Assembly (NCBI RefSeq): GCF_031834595.1
Contig: NZ_CP115541.1
Coordinates: 3,218,501-3,282,500, forward strand
Source: Stenotrophomonas oahuensis
GTDB taxonomy: Bacteria; Pseudomonadota; Gammaproteobacteria; Xanthomonadales; Xanthomonadaceae
DNA: 64,000 nucleotides
Reading direction: 5' to 3'
Positions 35,843 through 45,066 of the stretch are shown in pieces (position 1 is the first letter of the stretch; every line of letters starts with the position of its first letter). The translations under genes were made by a program, and so were the position numbers. A model generated the notes under the pieces. It was not told the origin of the DNA, made no database searches, and saw only the letters and a program-made list of their open reading frames with translations.

Positions 35843-35874
35843 AACGGCCGGGTTTCCCGGCCGTTTTGCTTTTT
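35843..35874 (+). terminator. Intrinsic terminator after the RTX gene
   Basis: Stem AACGGCCGGG/CCCGGCCGTT with loop TTT followed by TTGCTTTTT. The 225-bp gap around it (35696-35920) shows nothing else recognisable. Confidence 0.87.
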
Positions 35875-35920
35875 AAGGGGGCAGCGGTACAGTCGGCAAC
35901 CTTGAAGAAGTGAAAAAAGA

Positions 35921-37315
35921 ATGACCATGACGATCAGTGAAACCCCGGCGCGCACGCTGCCGGTGCAGGACGCGCGGATCTACCCGCGCGGTGGGCTGGA
36001 TGTGCTGTCCAGAGCCGAAGTGGCGCGCCTGCGCGATGCCTCCGGCGGCGGCATGCACGAGCTGCTGCGGCGCTGTGCGCTGGCGGTGCTGACCAGCGGC
36101 AGTGCCTCGGACGATCCGCGCGCGGCGCGCGATCTGTACCCCGATTTCGACATCCAGGTCGCCCAGCAGGACCGTGGCGTCCGCATCGACCTGGTCAACG
36201 CCCCGGCCATGGCCTTCGTCGACGGTGAGATCATCCGCGGCGTGGCCGAGCTGCTGTTCGCGGTGGTCCGCGACCTGGCCTACATGGCCATCGAGATGGG
36301 CCCGGCCTACGCGGCCGAGCTGGAATCGTCCGAGGGCATCACAAACGCGGTGTTCGGGCTGCTGCGCAACGCGCGCATCCTCAACCCGGGCGACCCCAAC
36401 CTGGTGGTCTGCTGGGGCGGCCACTCCATTGGCCGCGACGAGTACCTGTACACCAAGCAGGTCGGCTACGAGCTGGGCCTGCGCGGGCTGGACATCTGCA
36501 CCGGCTGCGGTCCGGGCGCGATGAAGGGCCCGATGAAGGGCGCGACCATCGCCCATGCCAAGCAGCGCAAGCACACCACGCGCTACATCGGCCTGACCGA
36601 GCCGGGCATCATCGCGGCCGAGTCGCCGAACCCGATCGTGAACCACCTGGTGATCATGCCGGACATCGAGAAGCGCCTGGAGGCCTTCGTCCGCATCGGT
36701 CACGGCATCATCGTGTTCGCCGGTGGCGTCGGCACCGCCGAGGAGATCCTGTACCTGCTGGGTATCCTGCTGCGCGAGGAGAACAAGGATCTGCCGTTCC
36801 CGCTGATCCTCACCGGCCCGACCGTGGCCGCGCCGTACTTCGAGCAGATCGACCGCTTCATCCGCCTGACCCTGGGCGATGCGGCCGCCGAGCGCTACCA
36901 GATCATCATCGGCGATCCGGTCGCCGTGGCCCGGCAGATGTCGGCCGGCATCAAGCGTGTGCGTGAGCACCGCCTGGCACAGAAGGACTCGTTCTTCTTC
37001 AACTGGTCGATCGAGATCCCGTGGGAGTACCAGCAGCCGTTCGTGCCGACCCACGAAGCGATGGCCGCGCTGGACCTGCACCACGGGCGTCCGCCACACG
37101 CGCTGGCGGCGGACCTGCGCCGGGCCTTCTCCGGCATCGTCGCTGGCAATGTGAAGGAAGACGGCATGCGCCGCATCGAGCAGTTCGGGCCGTTCGAGAT
37201 CCACGGCGACCCGGACATGATGCAGGCCCTGGACGCGCTGCTGCGCGCCTTCGTCGAGCAGCGCCGGATGAAGATCTCAGGCGAGTACCAGCCGTGCTAC
37301 CGGGTGCTGGCCTGA
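35921..37315 (+). CDS. ppnN: Pyrimidine/purine nucleotide 5'-monophosphate nucleosidase PpnN (LOG family)
   Basis: A 464-aa protein of the size of E. coli PpnN (YgdH). The LOG core motifs are present: GGHSIGRDEYLY, GCGPGAMKGPMKGA (PGGxG-like region) and FAGGVGTAEEILYLLGI. The flanking N-terminal DUF4478-like and C-terminal DUF3412-like regions complete the family layout. PpnN hydrolyses NMPs to base and ribose 5-phosphate and is controlled by (p)ppGpp in E. coli. The start is ATG 35921, or ATG 35927 (MTISETP). It is monocistronic, followed by a hairpin. Confidence 0.94.
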   Translation: MTMTISETPARTLPVQDARIYPRGGLDVLSRAEVARLRDASGGGMHELLRRCALAVLTSGSASDDPRAARDLYPDFDIQVAQQDRGVRIDLVNAPAMAFVDGEIIRGVAELLFAVVRDLAYMAIEMGPAYAAELESSEGITNAVFGLLRNARILNPGDPNLVVCWGGHSIGRDEYLYTKQVGYELGLRGLDICTGCGPGAMKGPMKGATIAHAKQRKHTTRYIGLTEPGIIAAESPNPIVNHLVIMPDIEKRLEAFVRIGHGIIVFAGGVGTAEEILYLLGILLREENKDLPFPLILTGPTVAAPYFEQIDRFIRLTLGDAAAERYQIIIGDPVAVARQMSAGIKRVREHRLAQKDSFFFNWSIEIPWEYQQPFVPTHEAMAALDLHHGRPPHALAADLRRAFSGIVAGNVKEDGMRRIEQFGPFEIHGDPDMMQALDALLRAFVEQRRMKISGEYQPCYRVLA

Positions 37316-37340
37316 CCTGAGCCGGCCGGGCAGGGCAGGG

Positions 37341-37364
37341 CGGGCGTCAAGGCATTGACGCCCG
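37341..37364 (+). repeat. Perfect hairpin downstream of ppnN
   Basis: Ten-bp perfect stem CGGGCGTCAA/TTGACGCCCG with loop GGCA, 25 bp after the ppnN stop and 90 bp before fimT. There is no T-run, so it is not a standard terminator. It may act as a transcript end barrier or be an unclassified REP. Confidence 0.55.
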
Positions 37365-37453
37365 TCGCCCCCGGGCGACCGTTCGTCCCTCTGCCCCTTG
37401 CCGCCCGGCGGTGGGGCGTTCATTGTCCATGCCATCACGCTGGGGAGCGTCCC

Positions 37454-37966
37454 ATGTTTCTGCGCCTGTCCAAGGGCTTCACACTGATCGAGCTGATGGT
37501 CACCATTGCGGTGGTGGCCATCATGGCCACGATTGCCTATCCGAGCTTCGAGGGCCTGATCCGGTCCAGCCGGGTCACCACCGCCAATAACGAGATGGTC
37601 GGCCTCGCCAACCTTGCCCGTTCAGAAGCCATCCGCAGCAGTCGCGGTGGCGGTGTCTGCGGCAGCAGCGACGGCAGCACCTGTGATGGTGACTGGGCGC
37701 ACGGGGCTGCGGCGTTCAGCGATCCCGATGGCGACGGTACGTTGGGGGCAGGCACCATCCTGCGCTTCGTGAGCTTCAAGGACACGCTGACCGTCACCGG
37801 GCCGGATGCCGAAGTGGCGTTCGATGCCCGCGGCCGCCGTCGTGCAGGCCTTGATCAGATCATCGTAGTCCGCGCCACGACCTGCACCGAAGGTGTTGCC
37901 CAGCAGCGCCAGCTTCTCATCAATGCTTCGGGTCAGGTGCGCAGCACCAAGGAAACCTGCTCGTGA
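37454..37966 (+). CDS. fimT: GspH/FimT family minor pseudopilin
   Basis: A 170-aa minor pilin. The ATG at 37454 gives a short class III leader MFLRLSKG before FTLIELMVTIAVVAIMATIA, with the cleavage Gly and Glu at +5. The rest is a GspH-like beta domain with cysteines in GGGVCGSS, STCDGD, TTCTEG and ETCS. It is the first gene of fimT-pilV-pilW-pilX-pilY1-pilE, whose products prime type IV pilus assembly. It overlaps pilV by 4 bp. Confidence 0.93.
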   Translation: MFLRLSKGFTLIELMVTIAVVAIMATIAYPSFEGLIRSSRVTTANNEMVGLANLARSEAIRSSRGGGVCGSSDGSTCDGDWAHGAAAFSDPDGDGTLGAGTILRFVSFKDTLTVTGPDAEVAFDARGRRRAGLDQIIVVRATTCTEGVAQQRQLLINASGQVRSTKETCS

Positions 37967-38433
37967 AACCTTTCCGCTCCAGCCGCCGTCAATCCGGCTT
38001 CAGTCTGCTTGAAGTGCTCATCGCCATTCTGGTGCTGAGTTTTGGCCTGCTGGGGTTCGCCCTCATGCAGACCATGAATGTCCGTTTCGTGCAGAGCTCG
38101 AACTACCGGACCCAGGCCACCAATCTCGCCTACGACCTGATCGAGCAGATGCGCTCCAACCGCTACCAGGCGAACTGGTACTCCAGCGCCAGCTTCGATC
38201 CGGGCAGCGTGGACGTTGCAACGGCGTGTTCGCCGGATGCCGGCGCGGTGTCGTTGGCGCAGAAGGTCACCCTCTGGCAGTGCCAGGTGGTGAAGGCGCT
38301 CGGCGAGGACGCGGGCGCGGAAGTGACGATCAATGACGGGGCCGTGAGTGTCGCGATCACCTGGGGCGATCAGCGCTGGGATCCGCAGAATCCCGACCAG
38401 ACCACCACCTTTGGATTGGAGACTCAACTGTGA
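37963..38433 (+). CDS. pilV: Type IV pilus modification protein PilV
   Basis: A 156-aa minor pilin with leader MKPFRSSRRQSG and N-helix FSLLEVLIAILVLSFGLLGFALMQ. The start is GTG, overlapping the fimT stop as GTGA. The segment NLAYDLIEQMRSNR is typical of PilV. It belongs to the priming complex with PilW, PilX and PilY1. Two cysteines (ATACSPD and LWQCQVV) probably form a disulfide. Confidence 0.92.
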   Translation: MKPFRSSRRQSGFSLLEVLIAILVLSFGLLGFALMQTMNVRFVQSSNYRTQATNLAYDLIEQMRSNRYQANWYSSASFDPGSVDVATACSPDAGAVSLAQKVTLWQCQVVKALGEDAGAEVTINDGAVSVAITWGDQRWDPQNPDQTTTFGLETQL

Positions 38434-39590
38434 AGCGTGCTCCCCGCCCGATCCTGATGGCCGGCGTGTCGCTGGTGGAGCTGATGATCGCGATGGTGAT
38501 CGGGTTGATCATCATGCTCGGCGTCATCCAGATTTTTTCCGCGTCCAGCGCGGCCTCGCGCCTGTCAGAAGGGGCATCGCGCACGCAGGAAAATGCACGT
38601 TTCGCGCTGGAATTCCTCGAGCGTGACCTGCGCATGGCAGGCCACATGGGCTGTGTCAACGACCAGGCCCACGTGGTCAAGAACCTCGGCGACCCGGTCA
38701 ACAACCTGGGTGTGAACCCGGGCAGCGGTTCACCGCTGGATTTCCGGGTGTCCATCCAGGGCTATGAGGCACCGGGCACCGCGCCGGGCGATTCGCTTGC
38801 CCTGGGCGGAGACTGGTCTGCGCCCTCGACGTTGCCGGCCAGCATCTCGGGCCTCTCGCCCTCGCCAGCCGGTGGCAGCGATGTGCTGGTGCTGCGTTTC
38901 CTGGACTCCGAGGGCGTGCCGGTCAATCAGATTGCAGCCGCAAGTGGCAACTCCGTAGTCACCATCGCGGATCGCGCGGAGCGCCTGACCAAGGATGGTG
39001 TGCCCGAGCCGACCCTGTTCGGCATCGCCGATTGCGGTCATGCCGATGTCTTCGCCGGCTCGCTGTCGGGGACCGAGGTCACCGGAACCGGCGTCAACCT
39101 GAGTCGCTATACGGTCCAGCCTACCGGTCAGACCATGCTGTATCGGGCCGAATCGATCGTTTACTACGTTGGGCTGAACCCGACCACCGGGGTGAACGGA
39201 CTGCGCCGGGCGCGGGCCGACTCTACGGGTGGCTACGTGATCAACGAGGAAGTGGTCGAAGGCATCCAGAGCCTGCAGTTGATGTTCGGGCTTGATGCGA
39301 CGGACGACATTTCCATCACCACGCCGCCAGTCGGCAACATCACCCAGTCCGCAATCGCTACCGACGTGTCGGAAGGTACCGATGCCGCCGCCGCCGCACA
39401 GTGGCTGCGCGTGGGCCAAGTGCGCGTCGGGTTGTTGGCGACCAGCCCGGATCCCGCGTCCTCGGTCACACCGGCTAACAACCCCTCGGTGCTCGGCGTG
39501 GAATTCGAACAGGGCTCCACCAACGATGGTCGCTACCGCGCTCCTTACGAAGTGACCGTGGCACTGCGCAACCGACTGTTCGGGAACTGA
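38430..39590 (+). CDS. pilW: Type IV pilus assembly protein PilW
   Basis: A 386-aa minor pilin. It starts with GTG overlapping the pilV stop. The leader MKRAPRPILMAG is followed by VSLVELMIAMVIGLIIMLGVIQIF. The segments TQENARFALEFLERDLRMAGHMGC and the late QVRVGLLATSPDP are characteristic of PilW. The mature protein is a large beta-rich domain. It is 1 bp from pilX and cotranscribed. Confidence 0.93.
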   Translation: MKRAPRPILMAGVSLVELMIAMVIGLIIMLGVIQIFSASSAASRLSEGASRTQENARFALEFLERDLRMAGHMGCVNDQAHVVKNLGDPVNNLGVNPGSGSPLDFRVSIQGYEAPGTAPGDSLALGGDWSAPSTLPASISGLSPSPAGGSDVLVLRFLDSEGVPVNQIAAASGNSVVTIADRAERLTKDGVPEPTLFGIADCGHADVFAGSLSGTEVTGTGVNLSRYTVQPTGQTMLYRAESIVYYVGLNPTTGVNGLRRARADSTGGYVINEEVVEGIQSLQLMFGLDATDDISITTPPVGNITQSAIATDVSEGTDAAAAAQWLRVGQVRVGLLATSPDPASSVTPANNPSVLGVEFEQGSTNDGRYRAPYEVTVALRNRLFGN

Positions 39591-39591
39591 C

Positions 39592-40110
39592 ATGGCAACC
39601 TACACAAGACATCAACCAGGTTCCTACGGCGCGCGCCAGCAGCGCGGTGCCGTTCTCTATGTCGCGCTGATCATGTTGATCCTGCTGGCCCTGCTGGGTA
39701 TTGCAGGCATGCAGGTCGCGGGCATGCAGGAAAAGATGTCGTCCAACTACCGGGCGGCCAACCGGGCGTTCCAGAACAGTGAAGGCGTGGTGCGTGGCGC
39801 GGAAAACGCGGTCGAATCGATCGCCAATCGCACCGACGTCGCTGACGGCGCGCTGGTCAGCGAAGGCGATATCAATCGTGTCTGCGATGACGGCTACGAC
39901 CCGGTGAACTGGGCAGCGACCCAGGCCGACGCTTCGGAATCGGCGGTGAACGTCCGTCAGATCGATACCTGCATCGTCGGCGAGTCCTCGCTGGAGATGG
40001 GCGCGCCGCTTGATGAAGCGACCCCGATCTATCAGATCACCGGCTTCTCCACCGACGACACTGCGGCCCCGACATCGGCCGTGGTGATTGACACCGTATT
40101 TAAACTCTAA
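39592..40110 (+). CDS. pilX: Type IV pilus assembly protein PilX
   Basis: A 172-aa minor pilin with an N-terminal segment RQQRGAVLYVALIMLILLALLGIAGMQ. The residue at +5 after the presumed cleavage Gly is not Glu, which is usual for PilX. The motif MQEKMSSNYRAANRAFQNSEG fits the family. It is separated from pilY1 by 11 bp. Confidence 0.9.
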   Translation: MATYTRHQPGSYGARQQRGAVLYVALIMLILLALLGIAGMQVAGMQEKMSSNYRAANRAFQNSEGVVRGAENAVESIANRTDVADGALVSEGDINRVCDDGYDPVNWAATQADASESAVNVRQIDTCIVGESSLEMGAPLDEATPIYQITGFSTDDTAAPTSAVVIDTVFKL

Positions 40111-40121
40111 GGACGCGGACC

Positions 40122-43100
40122 ATGGCTTCGCAGAAGAAAAAATGGCTCGCGGCAGCTTCCGCCGGCGTGCTGATCGCCGGTGGCTGGGTGACCTACAGCC
40201 TGCTGGCCAAACAGGGCCAGGGTACGCTGTGGCAGGCTCCGTTGAACATCCAGAGCGGTGCGACGCCTGCGTTCCTGATGGCACTCGATGACTCCGGCTC
40301 GATGCTGTGGGAGCTGCTGAACAATACCCGCGACGGTGTCTACAGCTGGCAGTCCAGCAGCAGCAATGGCCGGCGGATCGGCTTCTACAACACCGCCGGT
40401 AATCCGTATGGGTACGGCGAAGGTACGCAGTACCACTATCACACACCAAGCTACGGTCGTGATAACAACAATGCCATTCCGCCGCTGGACGCCTTCGGTT
40501 TTGTACGATCGCCGGACATCAACACGGCTTATTTCGACCCCCGCGAGAACTATCCGGACTGGAAGACCGGGAGCGCGGACAATCCCAGCTTCAAGACGAT
40601 CAATCCGAAAAGTGCACCGGTCGACCCACGTCCTTCAAACTCGCACAAGTTCATCAACCTGACCCAGGATCTGACCACGCGCGAGACCCGCACCGGCACC
40701 AATTGGAACTTCCGGGTGTTGACCGGCATGGTGATCCCGGTGGACACGGTTATTCGCTCCGAGACCTGCGGCGCGAGCACTTCCAACAGCACGACCAGGG
40801 ACCAGCCCACCGGGTTCAGTCGCGTTACCCGACAGTTCACGGCCAACGTTTCCGGTGGCTGCCAAACCAACTTTGCTTACTTTCCGGCGACGTTCTTCCT
40901 GAAAACGAAGATGCCCGCCGACTACGGCTACCTGGATGACAAGATCACGGAAGTCACCAGGCCTACCGGTGGCTACCCGGGCACTCTGTACAAATACGAG
41001 ATCCGGCTCGAAAACTTCAACAACGACACGGCCAAGTACAACGCGGCCATGCAGAACTTCGCCAACTGGTACAGCTTCTATCGCACGCGACGCGAGGCAC
41101 TGATCGGTTCCGCGACGAACTCGCTGCACGAAGTTGACAATCTGCGGGTGGGCTGGTTCCGGATCAACGGTCGCAGCCAGGCGACGATGTACGATCTGAG
41201 CGACGAGGCGCAGAAGGTGCAGCTGCTGTCCAACATCACCGCGAATATGCGCGCTGACGGCTCGACGCCCAATCGCTCGGCGGCGAATTATCTGGGGCAG
41301 CAGTTCCAGCGCGCCAAGACCAGCCGCGATCCCAATCCTCCAGTGCTGCTGTCGTGCCAGAAGAACGCCGGCATGCTGTTCACCGACGGGTACATCAATG
41401 AGGAAGGCAACAAGACGCGGATGCGCAACCTTGTTGCCCCGTACTATGACAACAGCCTCGTCGCGGGGTTGGAAGCCAACGCTGTGCCGGTTCCGAAGGA
41501 ATGCCCGGACGGCAAGCTCGACTGCAAGACCAGCCTGCACATGAATTTCTACGGCGTGACGCTGGGAACGCAGGGTGATCAGTTCGGTGTTACCTACGTT
41601 CCCAACCCCACCCGGCCGTGGGAGCTGACCCCGAACCCGTACGAGGTTCCGCCGCGCTTTGGTACGACCACGGTTGACCTGCAGCCGGGTGCGGTCGATG
41701 AAATCTGGGAGGCGGTGCTGTATTCGCACGGCGAGATGGTCAATGCCACGCGTGCGTCGGACATCACCGCAGCGATGCGCCGCATCATCAGCAATGTGTC
41801 GAAGGGGCAGTCCCCCTCGGGCACGCGCTCACTCACCGGTGCGCGCATCGGCAAGGGCTCGCTGTCGGTGGAGCCGTTCTACGAGGCGACCAACAACGGT
41901 ACCGACTGGTACAGCAAGCTCAACGCCTTCAAGCTGAGCGTGGACCCCGCCACTCGTGCCATCGTCTCGGAACAGGCCTGGGAGGCATCCGCGAAGATGC
42001 CGTCACCGACCGCGCGCAATGTCTGGTTCTGGCGCGATGGTGCGCAGCTGCAGTTCAATGCGACCAATGTGAGCCTGGACAACCTGTGCTCCAAGCCCAC
42101 GGGTCTGTACAACAACATGCGGCTTTGCGGCGGGCTGTCCAGCCTGGGAGACAATACCAAGGCGGTGTCCTACCTGCTGGGTAATGCCAGCAATGAGGTG
42201 CGCAACGGTGGCAATCTGCGCGATCGCACCACGGTGCTGGGCGACATCATCAACTCAACACCGCTGCTGACCTCGCCGACCGATGATTACGGCTATCGCA
42301 CCCTGGGTTCCCTGGGCACGAGCTATGTGGAGTATCTGCAGAGCAAGCGTGATAGCGGCCGCTACATGGTCTATGCCGGTGCCAATGACGGCATGCTGCA
42401 TGCCTTCGATGGCGGCATGGGCTCGGATGGCGTGCAGGACAGCAGCGGCGGCACGGAAGTGTTCGGCTACATTCCGTCCACCTCGATCGGCCACATGGGC
42501 AATCTGCTGTTCCCCTATGATTCCAGTGCCGAGCAGGACAGTGCCTTCGATCATCGTTACTTCGTCGACGGCCCGGTGGTCGTAGGCGACACCTACGACG
42601 GCAGCGCCTGGGGCACCACCCTGGTGGGCACCGCCGGTGCCGGTGGTCGCAGCGTATTCGCGCTCGACGTGACGGATCCGACGACCTACGGGTCCGCGAA
42701 CCTGTTGTGGGAGCTCAACGATTTCGATGCTCAGCTGGACGAGGTCGTCAGGAACAACATCGGCCATGTGCTGGGCAAGCCCGTCATTGTTCCGGTGAAG
42801 TCCAGCGGTGGTGAAGTCTCGTTCAAGGCGATCTTCGGCAATGGCGTCGAGAGCAAAAGCGGCAAGGCGGCGTTGTTCGTGGTTGATCTGGTGCGCGACC
42901 GCACGCCAACGGTCACCACTTACGTCGTCGAGGAGACCGGACAGAACCTGCCGGCTGGCCGCAATGGGCTGGGCAATCTCGTAGTCGTAGACCGCTGGGG
43001 TGGCACCGGCAACGCGCAGAACGTGCGCGGACGTGACGGCTTCGCCGATACGGTCTATGCGGCTGACCAGAAGGGCGCGATCTGGAAGTTCGATCTGCGT

Positions 43101-43877
43101 GGCACGGATGCTCCGACCAAGCCGTTGTTCACCACCAAGACCCACACCGACACGGATGGCCTCACCTACCGTCAGCCGATCACTGGCGGCATGACCGCCG
43201 CCTCGGGGCCATCGGGTGGCGTGATGCTGTTCTTCGGCACCGGCAGCTTCAGCTATCTGGAAGACCGCAATGATGAGAGCATCCAGGGTCTGTATGCCTT
43301 CAATGACACCAGCGACACGCTGCCCGCGGGGACGGTGATCCCGACCTACACGGCGGCCAACCTGCGGCAGATCACGGTGACCACCACCAATGATGTGCGG
43401 AAAGTCACCCTGGGCGATCCGCCCACGGACAGCCGAGGCTGGACGGTCATTCTGCCGGCAGGCGAGCGATTCATCGCCAACCCGACGCTGACGTCTGGCA
43501 TCGTGTTCATGCCGACTTATCTGCCGACCCGGGATGCGGAAGCGCAGGGGTGCAACGTGGATGGCTCCAACTGGCTGTTCGGTCTGGTCGCCAACAGCGG
43601 CGATGCAGGTCTGTCCCAGGTCAGGCAGGGCACGCCCGATGGCGACTCGCCGGGTGCCGGCACCGCCGGCGTCCCCTTGGCCACTGGCGGTAACGCGCCG
43701 GTCAAGGATGTGACCACCGCCGTCGTGCCGCGCCTCGGTGCGCCGGACATGGAAGAAGGCTCGGATCCGCCGGCCGCCCCGGGTGCCGCCTGCATGATGC
43801 AGGTCAGTGTGGCCGGTGCACCGCCGATGTATCTGCCGTACCCCTGTGGTCGCCAGTCCTGGAGACAGATCCGGTGA
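40122..43877 (+). CDS. pilY1: Type IV pilus tip adhesin PilY1
   Basis: A 1251-aa protein. An N-terminal signal/anchor (WLAAASAGVLIAGGWVTYSLLA) is followed by a von Willebrand A-like part starting with FLMALDDSGSM (MIDAS Asp56/Asp57). The C-terminal 650 residues form the PilC/PilY1 beta-propeller (DIINSTPLLTSP, VYAGANDGMLHAFDGG, RYFVDGPVVVGDTYDG, DTVYAADQKGAIWKFDLRG). PilY1 caps the pilus, regulates retraction and can act in adhesion and surface sensing. The first part is variable and Cys-containing. It overlaps pilE by about 1 bp. Confidence 0.94.
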   Translation: MASQKKKWLAAASAGVLIAGGWVTYSLLAKQGQGTLWQAPLNIQSGATPAFLMALDDSGSMLWELLNNTRDGVYSWQSSSSNGRRIGFYNTAGNPYGYGEGTQYHYHTPSYGRDNNNAIPPLDAFGFVRSPDINTAYFDPRENYPDWKTGSADNPSFKTINPKSAPVDPRPSNSHKFINLTQDLTTRETRTGTNWNFRVLTGMVIPVDTVIRSETCGASTSNSTTRDQPTGFSRVTRQFTANVSGGCQTNFAYFPATFFLKTKMPADYGYLDDKITEVTRPTGGYPGTLYKYEIRLENFNNDTAKYNAAMQNFANWYSFYRTRREALIGSATNSLHEVDNLRVGWFRINGRSQATMYDLSDEAQKVQLLSNITANMRADGSTPNRSAANYLGQQFQRAKTSRDPNPPVLLSCQKNAGMLFTDGYINEEGNKTRMRNLVAPYYDNSLVAGLEANAVPVPKECPDGKLDCKTSLHMNFYGVTLGTQGDQFGVTYVPNPTRPWELTPNPYEVPPRFGTTTVDLQPGAVDEIWEAVLYSHGEMVNATRASDITAAMRRIISNVSKGQSPSGTRSLTGARIGKGSLSVEPFYEATNNGTDWYSKLNAFKLSVDPATRAIVSEQAWEASAKMPSPTARNVWFWRDGAQLQFNATNVSLDNLCSKPTGLYNNMRLCGGLSSLGDNTKAVSYLLGNASNEVRNGGNLRDRTTVLGDIINSTPLLTSPTDDYGYRTLGSLGTSYVEYLQSKRDSGRYMVYAGANDGMLHAFDGGMGSDGVQDSSGGTEVFGYIPSTSIGHMGNLLFPYDSSAEQDSAFDHRYFVDGPVVVGDTYDGSAWGTTLVGTAGAGGRSVFALDVTDPTTYGSANLLWELNDFDAQLDEVVRNNIGHVLGKPVIVPVKSSGGEVSFKAIFGNGVESKSGKAALFVVDLVRDRTPTVTTYVVEETGQNLPAGRNGLGNLVVVDRWGGTGNAQNVRGRDGFADTVYAADQKGAIWKFDLRGTDAPTKPLFTTKTHTDTDGLTYRQPITGGMTAASGPSGGVMLFFGTGSFSYLEDRNDESIQGLYAFNDTSDTLPAGTVIPTYTAANLRQITVTTTNDVRKVTLGDPPTDSRGWTVILPAGERFIANPTLTSGIVFMPTYLPTRDAEAQGCNVDGSNWLFGLVANSGDAGLSQVRQGTPDGDSPGAGTAGVPLATGGNAPVKDVTTAVVPRLGAPDMEEGSDPPAAPGAACMMQVSVAGAPPMYLPYPCGRQSWRQIR

Positions 43878-44326
43878 TGACCTCCAACCATCTGCTGAAG
43901 AGAGTCAAATCCATGAATGTCTCCGCTGCGCGCGTCCGCGGCTTCACCCTGATCGAGTTGATGATCGTCGTAGCGGTCGTCGCCATCCTGGCGACGATCG
44001 CGGTGCCGGCCTATGCCGACCATGTGCGCAAGTCGCGTCGCGCCCAGGCAAAAGCCGACCTGGTCGAGTACGCGGCGCTCGCCGAACGCTTCCATTCGGT
44101 GAACAACACGTACGAAGGTTTCACCTTCCCGAACGGTGAGGGCAGCATTGCATCCCCGCGGGAGGGCGGCACTGCGGCCTACACCATCACCATGGATGCC
44201 GGGTCGAGAACGTTCACGTTCACCGCTACGGCCGGCGAGGCACAGTCGAAAGACAAGTGCGGCAACCTGTCCGTCAATCAGGCCAATGTCAAAACCGCAG
44301 GTGGCGAGCTGCACGAGTGCTGGTAA
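43877..44326 (+). CDS. pilE: Type IV minor pilin PilE
   Basis: A 149-aa pilin-like protein with the N-helix GFTLIELMIVVAVVAILATIAVPAY and a short C-terminal domain with two Cys (DKCGNLS and HECW), a pilin-type disulfide loop. The ATG at 43877 overlaps the pilY1 stop. The ATG at 43913 (MNVSAARVRG before the cleavage site) would give a more usual leader and may be the real start. It ends the minor pilin operon. Confidence 0.9.
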   Translation: MTSNHLLKRVKSMNVSAARVRGFTLIELMIVVAVVAILATIAVPAYADHVRKSRRAQAKADLVEYAALAERFHSVNNTYEGFTFPNGEGSIASPREGGTAAYTITMDAGSRTFTFTATAGEAQSKDKCGNLSVNQANVKTAGGELHECW

Positions 44327-44354
44327 TGCAACAACGTGCTGAGCCTGCGGGGGC

Positions 44355-44383
44355 TTGCAACAGGGCAGGGCGCTCATTACAAT
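44355..44383 (+). promoter_or_regulatory. Promoter of tRNA-Asn
   Basis: TTGCAA (44355-44360), 17-bp spacer, TACAAT (44378-44383), 11 bp before the tRNA gene. Confidence 0.7.
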
Positions 44384-44393
44384 GCGCCTCCCC

Positions 44394-44470
44394 GCCCGAA
44401 TAGCTCAGCCGGTTAGAGCACTTGACTGTTAATCAGGGGGTCGTTGGTTCGAGTCCAACTTCGGGCGCCA
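44394..44470 (+). tRNA. tRNA-Asn (GTT)
   Basis: A 77-nt cloverleaf with acceptor GCCCGAA/TTCGGGC, T-loop GGTTCGAGTCC, anticodon loop CTGTTAA (anticodon GTT) and encoded CCA. Confidence 0.97.
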
Positions 44471-44476
44471 GATCTC

Positions 44477-44510
44477 AAAAAGCCTCGCAGCAATGCGGGG
44501 CTTTTTTTTT
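44477..44510 (+). terminator. Terminator after tRNA-Asn
   Basis: Stem GCCTCGCA/TGCGGGGC (one G-T pair) with loop GCAA, flanked by A-run and nine T. It lies directly before the 3' end of the convergent pseudopilin gene. Confidence 0.9.
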
Positions 44511-44514
44511 GCCT

Positions 44515-45066
44515 TCAGAAAGGGCAGGGCGTTGGCTGCGGCACGCGCCTGGCGCGTGTCCGTCCCACGTTGTTGACGATGACCTGGCTGTGCAGCGTAG
44601 GTCCCGCACAGATGCTTACCGTCAGGTTGCTGCCGCTGCTGCGCCCGTCGCGCTGGAAGCGTAGACGATGGCGGCCGAGGCTGGCACCCGCCCGCACGCT
44701 CTTCGCGGTCGAACCCGGCTGGAAGCGCAGAATGTCCTCTTCGGCGATCGGGACCGGGCTGGGCCCGTGGTCGCGATAGATCAACCATCCGCGGCTCCAG
44801 TCCCCGCCGCAGCGCCAGCCGTCCTCGCTTGCGCAGACGGCAATCGGGCGGTGACGCGTGATGGCGGTGTTCCGCGCCATGTTGAAAGCGGTAGCCATCT
44901 GCATGCGCACCATGTCGGCCCGCAGGCGGGTCACCAGACCGCCGAATGCGGGCACCGCCAGCGCGCAGAGCAGCGCTGCCAGCGCCAGTGCGCAGGTCAG
45001 CTCCAGCAGCGTCCATCCCCTGAATACACGGCGGGGGGGCTGCACAAGCGGGTAGGGGCGGGGCAT
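44515..45066 (-). CDS. GspH/FimT family pseudopilin
   Basis: A 183-aa protein read from the ATG at 45066. The leader (MPRPYPLVQPPRRVFRG) precedes WTLLELTCALALAALLCALAVPAFGGL, with Glu at +5. The segment MARNTAITRHRPIAVCASEDGWRCGGDWSRGWLIYRD is typical of the GspH/FimT minor pilins. It lies opposite the fimT-pilE operon across tRNA-Asn and would supply a second FimT-like subunit, for the pilus or a DNA-uptake pseudopilus. The Shine-Dalgarno is weak. The frame is open much further upstream through the uvrB region, which is a shadow. Confidence 0.87.
   Translation of the reverse strand: MPRPYPLVQPPRRVFRGWTLLELTCALALAALLCALAVPAFGGLVTRLRADMVRMQMATAFNMARNTAITRHRPIAVCASEDGWRCGGDWSRGWLIYRDHGPSPVPIAEEDILRFQPGSTAKSVRAGASLGRHRLRFQRDGRSSGSNLTVSICAGPTLHSQVIVNNVGRTRARRVPQPTPCPF

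Noticed and set aside
37321..37453. Standard terminator for ppnN
   Set aside because: The 10-bp hairpin has no T-run after it, so it is listed as a hairpin only.
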